Shown piece by piece: positions 1 to 9,153 of a stretch of 64,000 nt of DNA (the first letter of the stretch is position 1; the number at the start of each line of letters is the position of its first letter). The position numbers and the translations under genes are program-made. The notes under the pieces were generated by a model. It had not been told where the DNA came from and made no database searches. It was given only the letters and a program-made list of their open reading frames with translations. Origin of the DNA: Cedecea davisae DSM 4568 (GTDB lineage: Bacteria; Pseudomonadota; Gammaproteobacteria; Enterobacterales; Enterobacteriaceae); assembly GCF_000412335.2 (NCBI RefSeq), contig NZ_KE161030.1, forward strand, positions 4,174,495 through 4,238,494, given 5' to 3'.

Positions 1-966
1 ACGGCGCTATTAATTATCGGTTTACTTCTGGTGGTTTATGGTGCCGATCGTTTAGTTTTTGCCGCCGCGATCCTTTGTCGAAGTATCGGCGTCCCGCCGC
101 TTATCATCGGCATGACCGTGGTCAGCATTGGCACCTCGCTTCCTGAAATCATTATTGCCAGCTCATCGGCGCTGCACGGGCAGTTGGACTTAGCCGTCGG
201 AACGGCAATCGGCTCTAATATAACCAATATCATGCTGATTCTCGGCTTGGCCGCGCTGCTTCACCCATTTACCGTCAATTCCGATATTGTACGCCGCGAA
301 TTACCGCTAATGTTGATCGTTAGCGCCGCCGCTGGCCTGTTTCTGTATGACGGGGAGCTGAGCCAGTTCAAAGGCATAATACTGCTGGCAATGGCGGTGC
401 TATATCTGCTGTTTATTATTAGAATAGGCCGCCTTGCCGAGCGTCAGGGCGAAGATAGCCTCACGCGCGAACAGCTAGCCGAGCTGCCGCAGGAAGGCAG
501 CCTTTCGGTAGCGTTTTTATGGCTCGGCGTTGCGTTGGTTATTATGCCGATGGCCACCAGAATGGTTATCGATAATGCTTCTGTTCTCGCCCACTATTTC
601 GGCGTGAGCGAGCTGGTTATCGGCCTGACGATCATTGCTATCGGCACCAGCCTGCCGGAACTGGCGACGGCGATTGCGGGCGCACGCAAAGGTGAAGATG
701 ACATCGCCATTGGCAATATCATTGGCTCAAATATTTTTAATATTGTTTTTGTTCTGGGGATCCCCGCACTGGTGGCTCCGGGCAGTATCGACCCGCTGGC
801 CTTTGCGCGTGATTATTGGCTGATGTTAGCGGTAAGTGCTGTTTTTGCCGTGCTTTGCTGGCGTAAACCTCGCCAAATCGGCAAGCTCGCGGGCGCTCTG
901 TTAACATGTGGGTTTATCGTATGGATTGTGGTGCTTTGGTTTGTTGCACCACCTGTCGTCGGATAA
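1..966 (+). CDS. yrbG: Calcium/sodium antiporter family protein YrbG (5' end cut by window edge)
   Basis: Inner-membrane cation exchanger of the CaCA (Na+/Ca2+ exchanger) superfamily; its physiological substrate is not well established. The reading frame is open from base 1. By recall of E. coli YrbG (325 residues) only about the first four codons are missing, leaving 321 visible residues. The two inverted alpha-repeats of the family are clear: each carries a GTSLPE motif (one near residue 45, one near 215) followed by a GSNI-type motif. Hydrophobic segments run through the whole protein. The GTG at base 31 is an internal codon, not the start. It ends 16 bp before kdsD and heads the yrbG-kds-lpt gene string. 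Confidence 0.95.
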   Translation, partial: TALLIIGLLLVVYGADRLVFAAAILCRSIGVPPLIIGMTVVSIGTSLPEIIIASSSALHGQLDLAVGTAIGSNITNIMLILGLAALLHPFTVNSDIVRRELPLMLIVSAAAGLFLYDGELSQFKGIILLAMAVLYLLFIIRIGRLAERQGEDSLTREQLAELPQEGSLSVAFLWLGVALVIMPMATRMVIDNASVLAHYFGVSELVIGLTIIAIGTSLPELATAIAGARKGEDDIAIGNIIGSNIFNIVFVLGIPALVAPGSIDPLAFARDYWLMLAVSAVFAVLCWRKPRQIGKLAGALLTCGFIVWIVVLWFVAPPVVG

Positions 967-982
967 AACGGAAACGGGAATT

Positions 983-1969
983 ATGTCTCATATAGATTTA
1001 GCGCCGGGTTTTGACTTTCAACAAGCGGGCAAAGACGTGCTCAATATTGAACGTGAAGGCCTGGCTCAGCTCGACCAGTATATTAACGACGACTTCTCGC
1101 AGGCCTGTGAGAAAATGTTTTACTGCGCGGGCAAGATAGTTGTGATGGGCATGGGCAAGTCGGGCCATATCGGTAAGAAGATGGCGGCGACGTTCGCCAG
1201 CACCGGCACCCCGGCATTTTTCGTCCATCCCGGTGAAGCCAGCCACGGCGATCTCGGCATGGTTACCGCGCAGGACATCGTGATAGCCATTTCCAACTCC
1301 GGCGAATCTAACGAAATTTTGGCGCTAATCCCGGTGTTAAAACGCCTCCAGGTGCCGTTAATTTGCATGACTGGCCGCCCGGAAAGCTCAATGGGCCGTG
1401 CGGCAGATATTCATCTGTGCATCGCGGTGCCACAGGAAGCCTGTCCTCTGGGCCTGGCACCGACCACCAGCACCACGGCAACGCTGGTGATGGGTGATGC
1501 GCTTGCTGTCGCGCTGCTGAAAGCCCGCGGCTTTACGCCCGAAGATTTTGCGCTTTCCCATCCGGGCGGCGCGCTGGGCCGTAAACTGCTGCTGCGAGTT
1601 AACGACATTATGCACTCCGGGGATGAAATTCCGCACGTCAGCAAAGAGGCCTCTCTGCGCGACGCGCTGCTGGAAATTACCCGTAAAAACATGGGGATGA
1701 CGGTCATCTGCAATGACCTGATGAAAATTGAAGGCATCTTTACCGACGGCGACTTACGTCGCGTGTTCGATATGGGTGCTGATTTAAATACCCTACGCAT
1801 TGCTGACGTGATGACCGCAGGCGGCATTCGCGTGCGTCCGGGAACATTGGCGGTTGACGCCCTGAACCTGATGCAGTCGCGCCATATCACCTCGGTTCTG
1901 GTCGCAGATGGCGACCAATTGCTGGGTGTGGTACATATGCATGACATGCTGCGCGCAGGCGTAGTTTAA
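983..1969 (+). CDS. kdsD: D-arabinose 5-phosphate isomerase KdsD
   Basis: Converts ribulose 5-phosphate to arabinose 5-phosphate, the first step towards Kdo for LPS inner core. The open frame extends upstream into yrbG, but the ATG at 983 gives 328 residues, the E. coli length, and is preceded by a purine-rich stretch. An N-terminal SIS sugar-isomerase domain (about 42-185) contains GMGKSGHIG and SNSGES. Two CBS domains follow (about 210-268 and 277-328). The catalytic His of the family matches His193 in the SHPGG motif. kdsC follows after 17 bp, so the two Kdo genes are co-transcribed. Function is assigned from family identity and synteny. Confidence 0.97.
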   Translation: MSHIDLAPGFDFQQAGKDVLNIEREGLAQLDQYINDDFSQACEKMFYCAGKIVVMGMGKSGHIGKKMAATFASTGTPAFFVHPGEASHGDLGMVTAQDIVIAISNSGESNEILALIPVLKRLQVPLICMTGRPESSMGRAADIHLCIAVPQEACPLGLAPTTSTTATLVMGDALAVALLKARGFTPEDFALSHPGGALGRKLLLRVNDIMHSGDEIPHVSKEASLRDALLEITRKNMGMTVICNDLMKIEGIFTDGDLRRVFDMGADLNTLRIADVMTAGGIRVRPGTLAVDALNLMQSRHITSVLVADGDQLLGVVHMHDMLRAGVV

Positions 1970-1986
1970 ACAAAGGATTAGCCTTA

Positions 1987-2553
1987 ATGAGTAACCGTGA
2001 TGCGTTGCTGAACACCTGTTATGGGCCGGTTAGCGCGCAGGTCATAGAGCGGGCGAAAGAAGTTCGCCTGCTGATTCTGGATGTCGATGGCGTTATGTCA
2101 GACGGCCTGATTTACATGGGCAATAGCGGCGAAGAGCTGAAGGCCTTCAACGTGCGCGATGGCTACGGCATTCGCTGCGCCCTGACCTCCGGGATTGAAG
2201 TCGCTATTATTACCGGAAGGAAAGCAAAACTGCTGGAAGACCGCTGTGAAACTCTGGGTATCACGCACCTCTATCAGGGGCAGTCAGATAAGCTCATCGC
2301 CTTTCGCGATCTGCTGGCAAAGCTGGCGCTCTCTCCAGAGCAGGCGGCTTATATCGGTGACGACCTGATCGACTGGCCGGTAATGGAACAAGTGGGCTTA
2401 AGCGTAGCCGTTGCAGACGCCCATCCGCTGCTCACGCCAAAGGCTGACTACGTTACCCGAATTAGCGGCGGGCGCGGCGCGGTGCGGGAAGTTTGCGATC
2501 TGTTATTGATGGCGCAAGGTAAGCTTGACGAGGCCAAAGGGCAATCCATATGA
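1987..2553 (+). CDS. kdsC: Kdo 8-phosphate phosphatase KdsC
   Basis: HAD-superfamily phosphatase that removes phosphate from Kdo-8-P, giving free Kdo for activation by KdsB. At 188 residues it matches E. coli. HAD motif I is DVDGVMSDG with nucleophile Asp32 and general acid Asp34. Motif III/IV lies in the GDDLIDWPVM segment near residue 124. Like other KdsC proteins it has no cap domain, which fits its tetrameric family. The stop overlaps the lptC start by 4 bp (ATGA), implying translational coupling of Kdo synthesis to the LPS export genes. Confidence 0.97.
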   Translation: MSNRDALLNTCYGPVSAQVIERAKEVRLLILDVDGVMSDGLIYMGNSGEELKAFNVRDGYGIRCALTSGIEVAIITGRKAKLLEDRCETLGITHLYQGQSDKLIAFRDLLAKLALSPEQAAYIGDDLIDWPVMEQVGLSVAVADAHPLLTPKADYVTRISGGRGAVREVCDLLLMAQGKLDEAKGQSI

Positions 2554-3122
2554 GTAAGACCAAACGTTGGCTTATTATCCTGCTCGCCATCGCGGCGCTG
2601 GTCCTGATCGGCCTGAATCTTACGGATCGTGACGAACCTGGCGTAACCGTCAATAATAATGATCCCACCTATCAGAGTGAGCTTTCCACAACGGTAGTGT
2701 ACAACCCGCAGGGCGCGCTGAATTACAAACTGATAGCCCAGCATGTTGAATATTTTTCGGATACGGGGATTTCCTGGTTCACCAAACCGGTGATGACCCA
2801 GTACGATGAAAAGAAGGTCGCCACCTGGGAAATTCACGCCGATCGCGCCAAACTTACCGATGACAAAATGCTCTATTTGTACGGCAACGTGGTGGTAACG
2901 GCGCTGACCCCGGAGTCGCAGTTACGCAAAATCACGACAGACAATGCGCAGGTTAACCTCGTCACCCAGGACGTTGCGTCCGACGACCTGGTTACCCTGT
3001 ACGGTACCAGCTTTAATTCCAGCGGCCTGAAAATGCGCGGCAACTTACGCAGCCAAACTGCACAGCTGATTGAAAAGGTTAAAACCTCTTATGAAATCCA
3101 GAATAAACAAACTCAGCCTTAA
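2550..3122 (+). CDS. lptC: LPS export protein LptC
   Basis: Bitopic inner-membrane component of the Lpt machine. It receives LPS from LptBFG and passes it to periplasmic LptA. It has one N-terminal transmembrane segment (about residues 7-25) followed by a beta-jellyroll periplasmic domain with alternating short hydrophobic strands. Length is 190 residues against 191 in E. coli. It starts inside the kdsC stop (4-bp overlap), and its 3' end overlaps lptA by 32 bp. A possible sigma-E promoter for lptAB sits inside its 3' part. Confidence 0.96.
   Translation: MSKTKRWLIILLAIAALVLIGLNLTDRDEPGVTVNNNDPTYQSELSTTVVYNPQGALNYKLIAQHVEYFSDTGISWFTKPVMTQYDEKKVATWEIHADRAKLTDDKMLYLYGNVVVTALTPESQLRKITTDNAQVNLVTQDVASDDLVTLYGTSFNSSGLKMRGNLRSQTAQLIEKVKTSYEIQNKQTQP
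3039..3070 (+). promoter_or_regulatory. Candidate sigma-E promoter for lptAB inside lptC
   Basis: GGCAACTT at 3039-3046 resembles the sigma-E -35 element GGAACTT. A GCTGAT at 3065-3070 lies at a distance compatible with a -10 element. E. coli lptAB is known to have a sigma-E-dependent promoter in the corresponding place. The -10 match is weak and no start site is visible, so this is a candidate only. Confidence 0.35.
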
Positions 3123-3642
3123 ACTTGTTCTGCTTGGTACGCTCTTTGCCGCACCATGGTCCGCCTGGGCGCTGACCGGTGATACCGAACAGCCGATTCA
3201 TATTGAATCGGACCAGCAGTCCCTCGATATGCAGGGTAACGTCGTCACCTTCACCGGTAACGTCGTGGTGACTCAGGGCAGTATCAAAATCAACGCCGAC
3301 AAAGTTGTCGTCACCCGTCCCGGCGGCGAGCAGGGCAAAGAGGTGATCGACGGCTACGGCAACCCGGCAACCTTCTACCAAATGCAGGACAGCGGGAAGC
3401 CGGTAAAAGGCCACGCCTCCACCATGCATTATGAGCTGGCCAACGACTTCGTCGTGCTGACCGGTAAAGCTTACCTGGAACAGCTGGACAGCAATATCAC
3501 CGGCGACAAGATAACTTACCTGGTGAAAGAGCAAAAAATGCAGGCGTTTAGCGATAAAGGCAAGCGAGTCACCACCGTGCTGGTGCCGTCTCAGTTGCAA
3601 AACAAAAACGGCCAGCAGCCGGCACAGAAAAAGAGTAACTAA
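3091..3642 (+). CDS. lptA: Periplasmic LPS-bridge protein LptA
   Basis: Forms the periplasmic filament that carries LPS from LptC to LptD at the outer membrane. I place the start at 3091 (MKSRINK...) rather than an in-frame ATG seven codons upstream. This gives a standard signal peptide: Lys/Arg-rich n-region, Leu-rich core, and an AWA cleavage site at residues 25-27 before LTGDTEQP. That yields 183 residues against 185 in E. coli. The OstA-like core with the DQQSLDMQGN and TFTGNVVVTQG segments is intact, and the tail is Gln/Lys-rich. lptB begins 6 bp later. Confidence 0.96.
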   Translation: MKSRINKLSLKLVLLGTLFAAPWSAWALTGDTEQPIHIESDQQSLDMQGNVVTFTGNVVVTQGSIKINADKVVVTRPGGEQGKEVIDGYGNPATFYQMQDSGKPVKGHASTMHYELANDFVVLTGKAYLEQLDSNITGDKITYLVKEQKMQAFSDKGKRVTTVLVPSQLQNKNGQQPAQKKSN

Positions 3643-3648
3643 TTCGTC

Positions 3649-4374
3649 ATGGCAACTTTAATTGCGAAAAACCTGGCTAAAGCCTACAAGGGCCGCCGCG
3701 TAGTCGAAGACGTCAGCCTGACCGTTAAATCAGGCGAAATCGTTGGGCTGCTCGGGCCAAACGGCGCCGGTAAAACCACGACGTTTTATATGGTTGTAGG
3801 TATCGTGCCTCGCGATGCGGGCAATATCATCATTGATGATGAAGACATCAGCCTGCTTCCGCTGCATGCCCGCGCACGCCGTGGTATCGGCTATCTGCCT
3901 CAGGAAGCCTCTATTTTCCGCCGCCTGAGCGTTTTCGATAATCTGATGGCGGTGTTGCAGATTCGCGATGACCTGACCTCAGAGCAGCGCGAAGACCGCG
4001 CCAACGAGCTGATGGAAGAGTTCCACATCTCTCATCTGCGCAATAGCCTCGGGCAGTCGCTGTCCGGCGGGGAGCGCCGCCGCGTTGAAATAGCCCGCGC
4101 GCTGGCAGCAAACCCAAAATTCATCCTGCTGGATGAACCTTTTGCCGGCGTAGACCCGATTTCCGTAATTGATATCAAACGCATCATCGAGCATCTGCGC
4201 GACAGCGGCCTCGGCGTGCTGATTACCGACCATAACGTCCGCGAAACGCTGGCCGTCTGCGAACGCGCCTATATCGTTAGCCAGGGCCACCTGATTGCCC
4301 ACGGCACGCCGGAAGAAATCCTTGAAGACGAGCAAGTTAAGCGAGTCTATCTGGGCGAAGAGTTCAGACTCTGA
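3649..4374 (+). CDS. lptB: LPS export ABC transporter ATPase LptB
   Basis: Cytoplasmic ATPase that powers LPS extraction from the inner membrane with LptF and LptG, which are encoded elsewhere. At 241 residues it matches E. coli. Walker A is GPNGAGKT (36-43), the signature is [12 protein letters not shown], Walker B is [12 protein letters not shown], and the H-loop His is in ITDHNVRE. It is the last gene of the kds/lpt string. rpoN starts 48 bp downstream and may be partly read through from here. Confidence 0.98.
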   Translation: MATLIAKNLAKAYKGRRVVEDVSLTVKSGEIVGLLGPNGAGKTTTFYMVVGIVPRDAGNIIIDDEDISLLPLHARARRGIGYLPQEASIFRRLSVFDNLMAVLQIRDDLTSEQREDRANELMEEFHISHLRNSLGQSLSGGERRRVEIARALAANPKFILLDEPFAGVDPISVIDIKRIIEHLRDSGLGVLITDHNVRETLAVCERAYIVSQGHLIAHGTPEEILEDEQVKRVYLGEEFRL

Positions 4375-4422
4375 TAGGGTGGGAAGTCTTACACGACTTA
4401 TTTGAGGACGTTTGCTCTGAAC

Positions 4423-5856
4423 ATGAAGCAAGGTTTGCAATTACGGCTTAGCCAACAACTTGCTATGACGCCCCAGCTACAGCAGGCAATTCGCCTGTTG
4501 CAGCTCTCGACGTTAGAGCTTCAGCAAGAACTCCAGCAGGCACTGGACAGCAATCCATTGCTTGAGCAAACCGACCTGCATGATGAAATCGATACTCAGG
4601 AAATGCCTGAGAGCGAAGCCATGGACACCCGCGAAGCCCTCGAACAGAAAGATATGCCCGAGGAGCTACCGCTGGACGCCAGTTGGGATGAGATTTATAC
4701 CGCAGGAACCCCTTCGGGCACCGGCACCGACTATCTCGACGATGAGCTTCCCGTTTATCAGGGGGAAACGACCCAGTCGCTTCAGGACTACCTGATGTGG
4801 CAAGTTGACCTGACGCCCTTCTCCGACACGGACACCGCGATTGCAACTTCGATAGTCGACGCGGTAGACGAAACCGGGTATCTCACCGTCCCGCTGGAAG
4901 ACATTCTGGAAAGCATGGGCAACGACGAGGTTACTCTCGATGAAGTCGAAGCGGTGCTTAAGCGCATTCAGCGCTTCGATCCGGTAGGCGTGGCGGCAAG
5001 AGATTTGCGCGACTGCCTGCTGATCCAACTTTCTCAATTCGCCAAAGAAACGCCCTGGCTGGCCGAAGCTCGCCTGATTGTTAGCGACCATTTAGATCTG
5101 CTGGCTAACCACGATTTCCGCGCCTTAATGCGCGTCACAAGAATCAAAGAAGACGTACTGAAAGAGGCCATGTGCCTGATTCAGTCGCTTGACCCACGCC
5201 CCGGCCAGTCCATTCAAACCGGCGAGCCTGAATACGTTATTCCGGACGTGCTGGTGCGTAAGCTACAGTCGCGCTGGACCGTAGAGCTTAACTCCGACAG
5301 CATTCCCCGCCTCAAAATCAACCAGCAATATGCCGCCATGGGCGGAAATACCCGCAATGACAGCGATTCGCAGTTTATTCGCAGTCACCTGCAGGAAGCG
5401 AAGTGGTTGATTAAAAGTCTCGAAAGCCGCAATGATACGCTGTTACGCGTTAGCCGCTGCATTGTGGAGCAGCAGCAGGGCTTTTTTGAGCATGGCGAAG
5501 AGCACATGAAGCCGATGGTGCTGGCGGATATTGCCCAGGCGGTAGAGATGCACGAATCGACCATCTCAAGGGTGACGACGCAGAAGTATTTGCACAGCCC
5601 GCGCGGCATTTTTGAATTAAAGTATTTCTTCTCCAGCCATGTCAGTACCGAAGGCGGCGGCGAAGCCTCCTCAACGGCAATTCGTGCGCTGGTGAAGAAG
5701 TTAATAGCTGCGGAAAACCCCGCCAAACCTCTGAGCGACAGTAAATTAACCTCAATGCTGTCGGATCAGGGTATTATGGTGGCACGCCGCACAGTTGCGA
5801 AGTACCGAGAATCTTTATCCATTCCACCGTCAAACCAGCGTAAACAGCTGGTGTGA
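4423..5856 (+). CDS. rpoN: RNA polymerase sigma-54 factor RpoN
   Basis: Alternative sigma factor for nitrogen-regulated and other enhancer-dependent promoters. The ATG at 4423 ([13 protein letters not shown]) gives 477 residues, identical in length to E. coli; an in-frame ATG seven codons upstream is disregarded. Region I is Gln/Leu-rich (residues 1-50). It is followed by an acidic region II, the core-binding domain, a helix-turn-helix around [13 protein letters not shown], and the diagnostic RpoN box [10 protein letters not shown] at 454-463. It is followed by hpf, ptsN, rapZ and npr as in other enterics. A sigma-54-type promoter is visible in this window before yhdW. Confidence 0.98.
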   Translation: MKQGLQLRLSQQLAMTPQLQQAIRLLQLSTLELQQELQQALDSNPLLEQTDLHDEIDTQEMPESEAMDTREALEQKDMPEELPLDASWDEIYTAGTPSGTGTDYLDDELPVYQGETTQSLQDYLMWQVDLTPFSDTDTAIATSIVDAVDETGYLTVPLEDILESMGNDEVTLDEVEAVLKRIQRFDPVGVAARDLRDCLLIQLSQFAKETPWLAEARLIVSDHLDLLANHDFRALMRVTRIKEDVLKEAMCLIQSLDPRPGQSIQTGEPEYVIPDVLVRKLQSRWTVELNSDSIPRLKINQQYAAMGGNTRNDSDSQFIRSHLQEAKWLIKSLESRNDTLLRVSRCIVEQQQGFFEHGEEHMKPMVLADIAQAVEMHESTISRVTTQKYLHSPRGIFELKYFFSSHVSTEGGGEASSTAIRALVKKLIAAENPAKPLSDSKLTSMLSDQGIMVARRTVAKYRESLSIPPSNQRKQLV

Positions 5857-5878
5857 CTTCACCGATAAGGAAGACACT

Positions 5879-6166
5879 ATGCAGCTCAACATTACAGGGC
5901 AAAACGTCGAGATAACCGATGCACTGCGTGATTTTTTGAACGCTAAGTTTGCCAAACTGGAGCAGTACTTCGAAAGAATCAACCAGGTCTATATTGTATT
6001 AAAGGTGGAAAAAGTGACTCATGCGGCGGATGCTACGCTGCATGTGAACGGTGGAGAACTGCATGCCAGCGCCGAAGGCCAGGACATGTATGCCGCGATT
6101 GACGGACTGATTGATAAACTGGCCCGACAGTTAACAAAACACAAAGATAAACTAAAACAACACTGA
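5879..6166 (+). CDS. hpf: Ribosome hibernation promoting factor Hpf (short form)
   Basis: Binds the 30S decoding region and, with Rmf, stabilises 100S ribosome dimers in stationary phase. The start at 5879, with AAGGAAG just upstream, gives 95 residues, the E. coli short-form length. The longer open frame reaches back into rpoN and is not used. The protein is the classic beta-alpha-beta-beta-beta-alpha ribosome-binding domain (MQLNITGQNVEI at the start, Lys-rich end KHKDKLKQH). It lies 22 bp behind rpoN. Confidence 0.96.
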   Translation: MQLNITGQNVEITDALRDFLNAKFAKLEQYFERINQVYIVLKVEKVTHAADATLHVNGGELHASAEGQDMYAAIDGLIDKLARQLTKHKDKLKQH

Positions 6167-6194
6167 TAATCCGGGCATCAGATGTGCATACGGT

Positions 6195-6220
6195 CGGCCC
6201 GCTGCCTGTGTAGCGGGCCG
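6195..6220 (+). other. Intercistronic stem-loop between hpf and ptsN
   Basis: CGGCCCGCT and AGCGGGCCG form a perfect 9-bp stem around an 8-nt loop. There is no T-run after it, so it is more likely an mRNA stabilising or processing hairpin than a strong terminator. It would sit between the hpf and ptsN coding regions of the transcript. Confidence 0.5.
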
Positions 6221-6248
6221 TTCGCACAAAAAATGCTTAGGTGAACTT

Positions 6249-6746
6249 ATGATGAACAACGATTCGGCTCTACAACTGAGCAATGTCCTTAACCAGGAAT
6301 GTACTCGCAGTGGCGTCCACTGCCAGAGTAAAAAACGTGCGCTGGAAATTATCAGCGAACTGGCAGCAAAACAGCTTGGCCTGCCGCCGCAGGTCGTTTT
6401 CGAAGCCGTATTAACCCGCGAACGTATGGGCAGTACCGGCATTGGCAACGGCATTGCAATTCCCCACGGCAAGCTTGAGGAAGATACGCTGCGCGCCGTT
6501 GGCGTCTTTATCCAGCTGGAAACGCCTATCGCTTTTGATGCTATCGACAACCAGCCGGTGGACTTGCTGTTCGCGCTGCTGGTGCCGGCGGATCAAACCA
6601 AGACCCACCTTCATACGCTGTCTCTGGTGGCGAAGCGTCTGGCGGATAAAACCATTTGCCGCCGCCTGCGTTCGGCCAGCAGCGATGAAGAGCTTTACCA
6701 GATAATTACTGAAACAGAAGTCGATAACGCCAGCGAAAACGAATAA
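6249..6746 (+). CDS. ptsN: Nitrogen PTS enzyme IIA-Ntr (PtsN)
   Basis: Terminal phosphoacceptor of the nitrogen PTS (PtsP-NPr-PtsN). It does not transport sugar but regulates K+ uptake (TrkA, KdpD) and other targets according to its phosphorylation. The EIIA-fructose/mannitol fold is visible with the phosphorylated His73 in the GIAIPHGKL motif, in register with E. coli. An ATG at 6249 and one at 6252 both exist. The first aligns with the E. coli N-terminus and gives 165 residues (E. coli 163). Its partner NPr is two genes downstream. Confidence 0.97.
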   Translation: MMNNDSALQLSNVLNQECTRSGVHCQSKKRALEIISELAAKQLGLPPQVVFEAVLTRERMGSTGIGNGIAIPHGKLEEDTLRAVGVFIQLETPIAFDAIDNQPVDLLFALLVPADQTKTHLHTLSLVAKRLADKTICRRLRSASSDEELYQIITETEVDNASENE

Positions 6747-6792
6747 TCGGCACGTTTGATGTACCGGACAGATAAATCGGGGGAATGATTAC

Positions 6793-7647
6793 ATGGTGCT
6801 GATGATTGTCAGCGGCCGCTCAGGTTCAGGGAAGTCTGTAGCCTTGCGCGCACTGGAAGATATGGGATTCTACTGTGTGGATAACCTGCCGGTTGTTCTG
6901 CTGCCGGAGCTGGCAAAAACGCTTGCTGACCGGCAAATTTCCGCCGCGGTCAGTATTGACGTGCGCAACATGCCGGAATCACCGGAGATCTTCGAGCAGG
7001 CGATGGACAATCTGCCGGATGCTTTCTCGCCGCAGCTGCTGTTCCTGGACGCCGACCGCAACACCCTGATTCGCCGCTACAGCGATACTCGCCGCCTGCA
7101 CCCGCTCTCCAGCAAGAATCTTTCGCTGGAAAGCGCTATCGACGAAGAGAGCGACCTGCTCGAACCGTTGAAATCCCGCGCGGACTTGATTATCGACACC
7201 TCGGAAATGTCGGTTCACGAGCTGGCTGAAATGCTGCGTACCCGCCTGCTGGGCAAACGCGAGCGCGAGCTGACGATGGTGTTTGAGTCCTTCGGCTTCA
7301 AGCACGGCATCCCGATTGATGCGGACTATGTGTTTGACGTTCGCTTCCTGCCTAACCCGCACTGGGACCCGAAGCTGCGCCCGATGACCGGCCTCGACAG
7401 ACCGGTTGCCGCCTTCCTCGACAGGCACACAGAAGTACACAATTTTATCTACCAGACCCGCAGCTATCTTGAGTTATGGTTACCCATGCTGGAAACCAAC
7501 AACCGTAGCTATCTGACCGTCGCTATCGGCTGTACCGGCGGTAAGCACCGTTCGGTTTATATTGCAGAGCAGCTGGCCGACTACTTCCGTTCGCGCGGCA
7601 AGAACGTCCAGTCCCGACACCGCACGCTGGAAAAACGTAAAACATGA
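6793..7647 (+). CDS. rapZ: RNase adapter protein RapZ
   Basis: Binds the small RNAs GlmY and GlmZ and delivers GlmZ to RNase E, so setting GlmS level and amino-sugar supply for the cell wall. At 284 residues it equals the E. coli protein. An N-terminal P-loop GRSGSGKS (8-15) and the C-terminal RNA-binding basic patch are both present: Lys270, Lys281, Arg282 and Lys283 line up exactly with the residues known in E. coli. Its stop overlaps npr by 4 bp. Confidence 0.97.
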   Translation: MVLMIVSGRSGSGKSVALRALEDMGFYCVDNLPVVLLPELAKTLADRQISAAVSIDVRNMPESPEIFEQAMDNLPDAFSPQLLFLDADRNTLIRRYSDTRRLHPLSSKNLSLESAIDEESDLLEPLKSRADLIIDTSEMSVHELAEMLRTRLLGKRERELTMVFESFGFKHGIPIDADYVFDVRFLPNPHWDPKLRPMTGLDRPVAAFLDRHTEVHNFIYQTRSYLELWLPMLETNNRSYLTVAIGCTGGKHRSVYIAEQLADYFRSRGKNVQSRHRTLEKRKT

Positions 7648-7916
7648 CCGTAAAGCATACCGTTGAAATCACCAATAAGCTGGGCATGCACGCCCGCCCG
7701 GCTATGAAGCTGTTTGAACTGGTGCAAAGCTTTGACGCCGAAGTAATGCTGAGAAATGAAGCAGGAACCGAAGCCGAAGCCAGCAGCGTGATTGCTCTGC
7801 TGATGCTGGACTCCGCCAAGGGGGGGCACATCGAGGTGGAAGTGACGGGTCCTGAGGAAGAACAGGCTCTGGCGGCGGTAATCGCGCTGTTCAATGCCGG
7901 TTTTGACGAAGACTAA
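7644..7916 (+). CDS. npr: Phosphocarrier protein NPr
   Basis: HPr-like carrier of the nitrogen PTS that takes phosphate from PtsP and passes it to PtsN. At 90 residues it matches E. coli. The active-site His16 lies in GMHARPAM, and the Ser region around residue 46-52 is HPr-like. It overlaps rapZ by 4 bp (ATGA) and is the last gene of the rpoN cluster. It converges with the glycerate kinase 15 bp away. Confidence 0.97.
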   Translation: MTVKHTVEITNKLGMHARPAMKLFELVQSFDAEVMLRNEAGTEAEASSVIALLMLDSAKGGHIEVEVTGPEEEQALAAVIALFNAGFDED

Positions 7917-7924
7917 GCGGGTAT

Positions 7925-7940
7925 CGCGGCATTAGCCGCG
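7925..7940. terminator. Short GC hairpin between convergent npr and glycerate kinase
   Basis: CGCGGC-ATTA-GCCGCG forms a 6-bp stem that overlaps the stop codon of the minus-strand kinase gene and lies 9 bp after npr. On the plus strand it is followed by CCCCATTTTCC. It could end npr transcription weakly, or serve both directions. Confidence 0.4.
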
Positions 7941-9068
7941 CCCCATTTTCCACACCGCGGCTACGTTACGCGCCGTTATGCGTATATTTTCCTCCGCCTG
8001 TTCAAGCGCCTCCGGTAAGGTCTGGATCCGGTTAAGCACTGAAAATACGGCGTCTATTCCATATTGATGCACCACCCCGTAATCAGGCGCCATACCGCCC
8101 GCCAGCGCAATCACCGGCACATCAAATCGCTTAGCGACTCTTGCCACGCCTGCCGGGGTTTTACCGTGTATCGTCTGGCTATCAATCCGCCCTTCTCCGG
8201 TAATAACCAGGTCCGCGCCTTCAATAGCCTCTGCCAGCTTTAACGCTTCGGTGACTATTTCAACGCCCGGCCGCAGCCTGGCATTCAACAGCCCGAACAG
8301 CGAAGCCCCCATTCCTCCCGCAGCCCCCGCTCCGGCCACATCAATAACCGGCTTGCCGCCGAGCCGCTCAATCTGCTCGCCATAGTGCCTGAGAGCAGCA
8401 TCCAGCTGGCTGACCATTTCCGGCGTCGCGCCTTTTTGCGGTCCAAATACCGCAGAAGCTCCCTTTTCACCGCACAGCGGGTTATCAACATCGCAGGCGA
8501 CCAAGATTTCGGTTTGCAGCAATCTCGGGTCCAGCAGACTCAAGTCCAGCGAGCTCAGCTCCGCCAGCGCCGCGCCTCCGGCACTTAGCTGCTGCCCTTT
8601 GGCATCAAGGAGCTTTGCGCCCAGCGCCTGCATCATGCCAGCTCCACCGTCGTTCGTAGCGCTACCGCCAATGCCGATAATGATTTTGCTGACGCCGTAC
8701 TCCAGCGCCGCAAGGATAAGCTCGCCGGTGCCGAAAGTACCGGTTAATAACGGGTTACGCTGCGCCACGGGAACCAGATGCAGACCGGAGGCAGCGGCCA
8801 TTTCAATGATTGCCATGTCCTCTGCGCCCGTCAGGCCAAAAAAGGCTTCAACCGGCTGCCCGAGCGGGCCGGTCACCGTTACCGGAATGACTTTCCCATC
8901 GGTGGCGGCAACCATCGACTCGACGGTACCTTCCCCGCCGTCGGCCATCGGCAGCTTTACATAATTGGCATGCGGGTAAATTTCGCGAAAACCCTGCTCA
9001 ATAGCCGCGGCAACCTGCATTGCGCTCAGGCTTTCTTTAAAAGAATCGGGGGCAATAACAATTTTCAT
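7932..9068 (-). CDS. Glycerate 2-kinase (GarK/GlxK family)
   Basis: Phosphorylates D-glycerate to 2-phosphoglycerate, feeding products of glucarate/galactarate or glyoxylate breakdown into glycolysis. The start at 9068 (MKIVIAPDSFKESLSA) has a GAGG 6-10 bp upstream and aligns with E. coli GarK and GlxK, giving 378 residues (both about 381). Family motifs are present: MADGGEGTV, IIGIGGSATNDGGAGM, ACDVDNPL, VFGPQKGATPEMV, GAGAAGGMG and ITGEGRIDSQT. I cannot separate GarK from GlxK. It stands alone, without garPLR, glxR or gcl beside it. It occupies the slot between npr and mtgA that holds yrbL in E. coli, so it is probably a lineage-specific insertion or replacement. Confidence 0.9.
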   Translation of the reverse strand: MKIVIAPDSFKESLSAMQVAAAIEQGFREIYPHANYVKLPMADGGEGTVESMVAATDGKVIPVTVTGPLGQPVEAFFGLTGAEDMAIIEMAAASGLHLVPVAQRNPLLTGTFGTGELILAALEYGVSKIIIGIGGSATNDGGAGMMQALGAKLLDAKGQQLSAGGAALAELSSLDLSLLDPRLLQTEILVACDVDNPLCGEKGASAVFGPQKGATPEMVSQLDAALRHYGEQIERLGGKPVIDVAGAGAAGGMGASLFGLLNARLRPGVEIVTEALKLAEAIEGADLVITGEGRIDSQTIHGKTPAGVARVAKRFDVPVIALAGGMAPDYGVVHQYGIDAVFSVLNRIQTLPEALEQAEENIRITARNVAAVWKMGRG

Positions 9069-9120
9069 GGCGACCTCATTCAACCGCGGCATAGCACAAC
9101 CAGGCGGCGAACTGCGGAAG

Positions 9121-9153
9121 GAAGAACAACCGCCGGAGGGCGCTCGGGCGGTT
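9121..9153 (-). terminator. Probable terminator of mtgA (and elbB)
   Basis: Read on the minus strand, AACCGCC...GGCGGTT pair across a GC-rich loop, directly overlapping the end of mtgA, and are followed by GTTCTTCC. The T-run is poor, so this is a moderate call. Confidence 0.5.
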
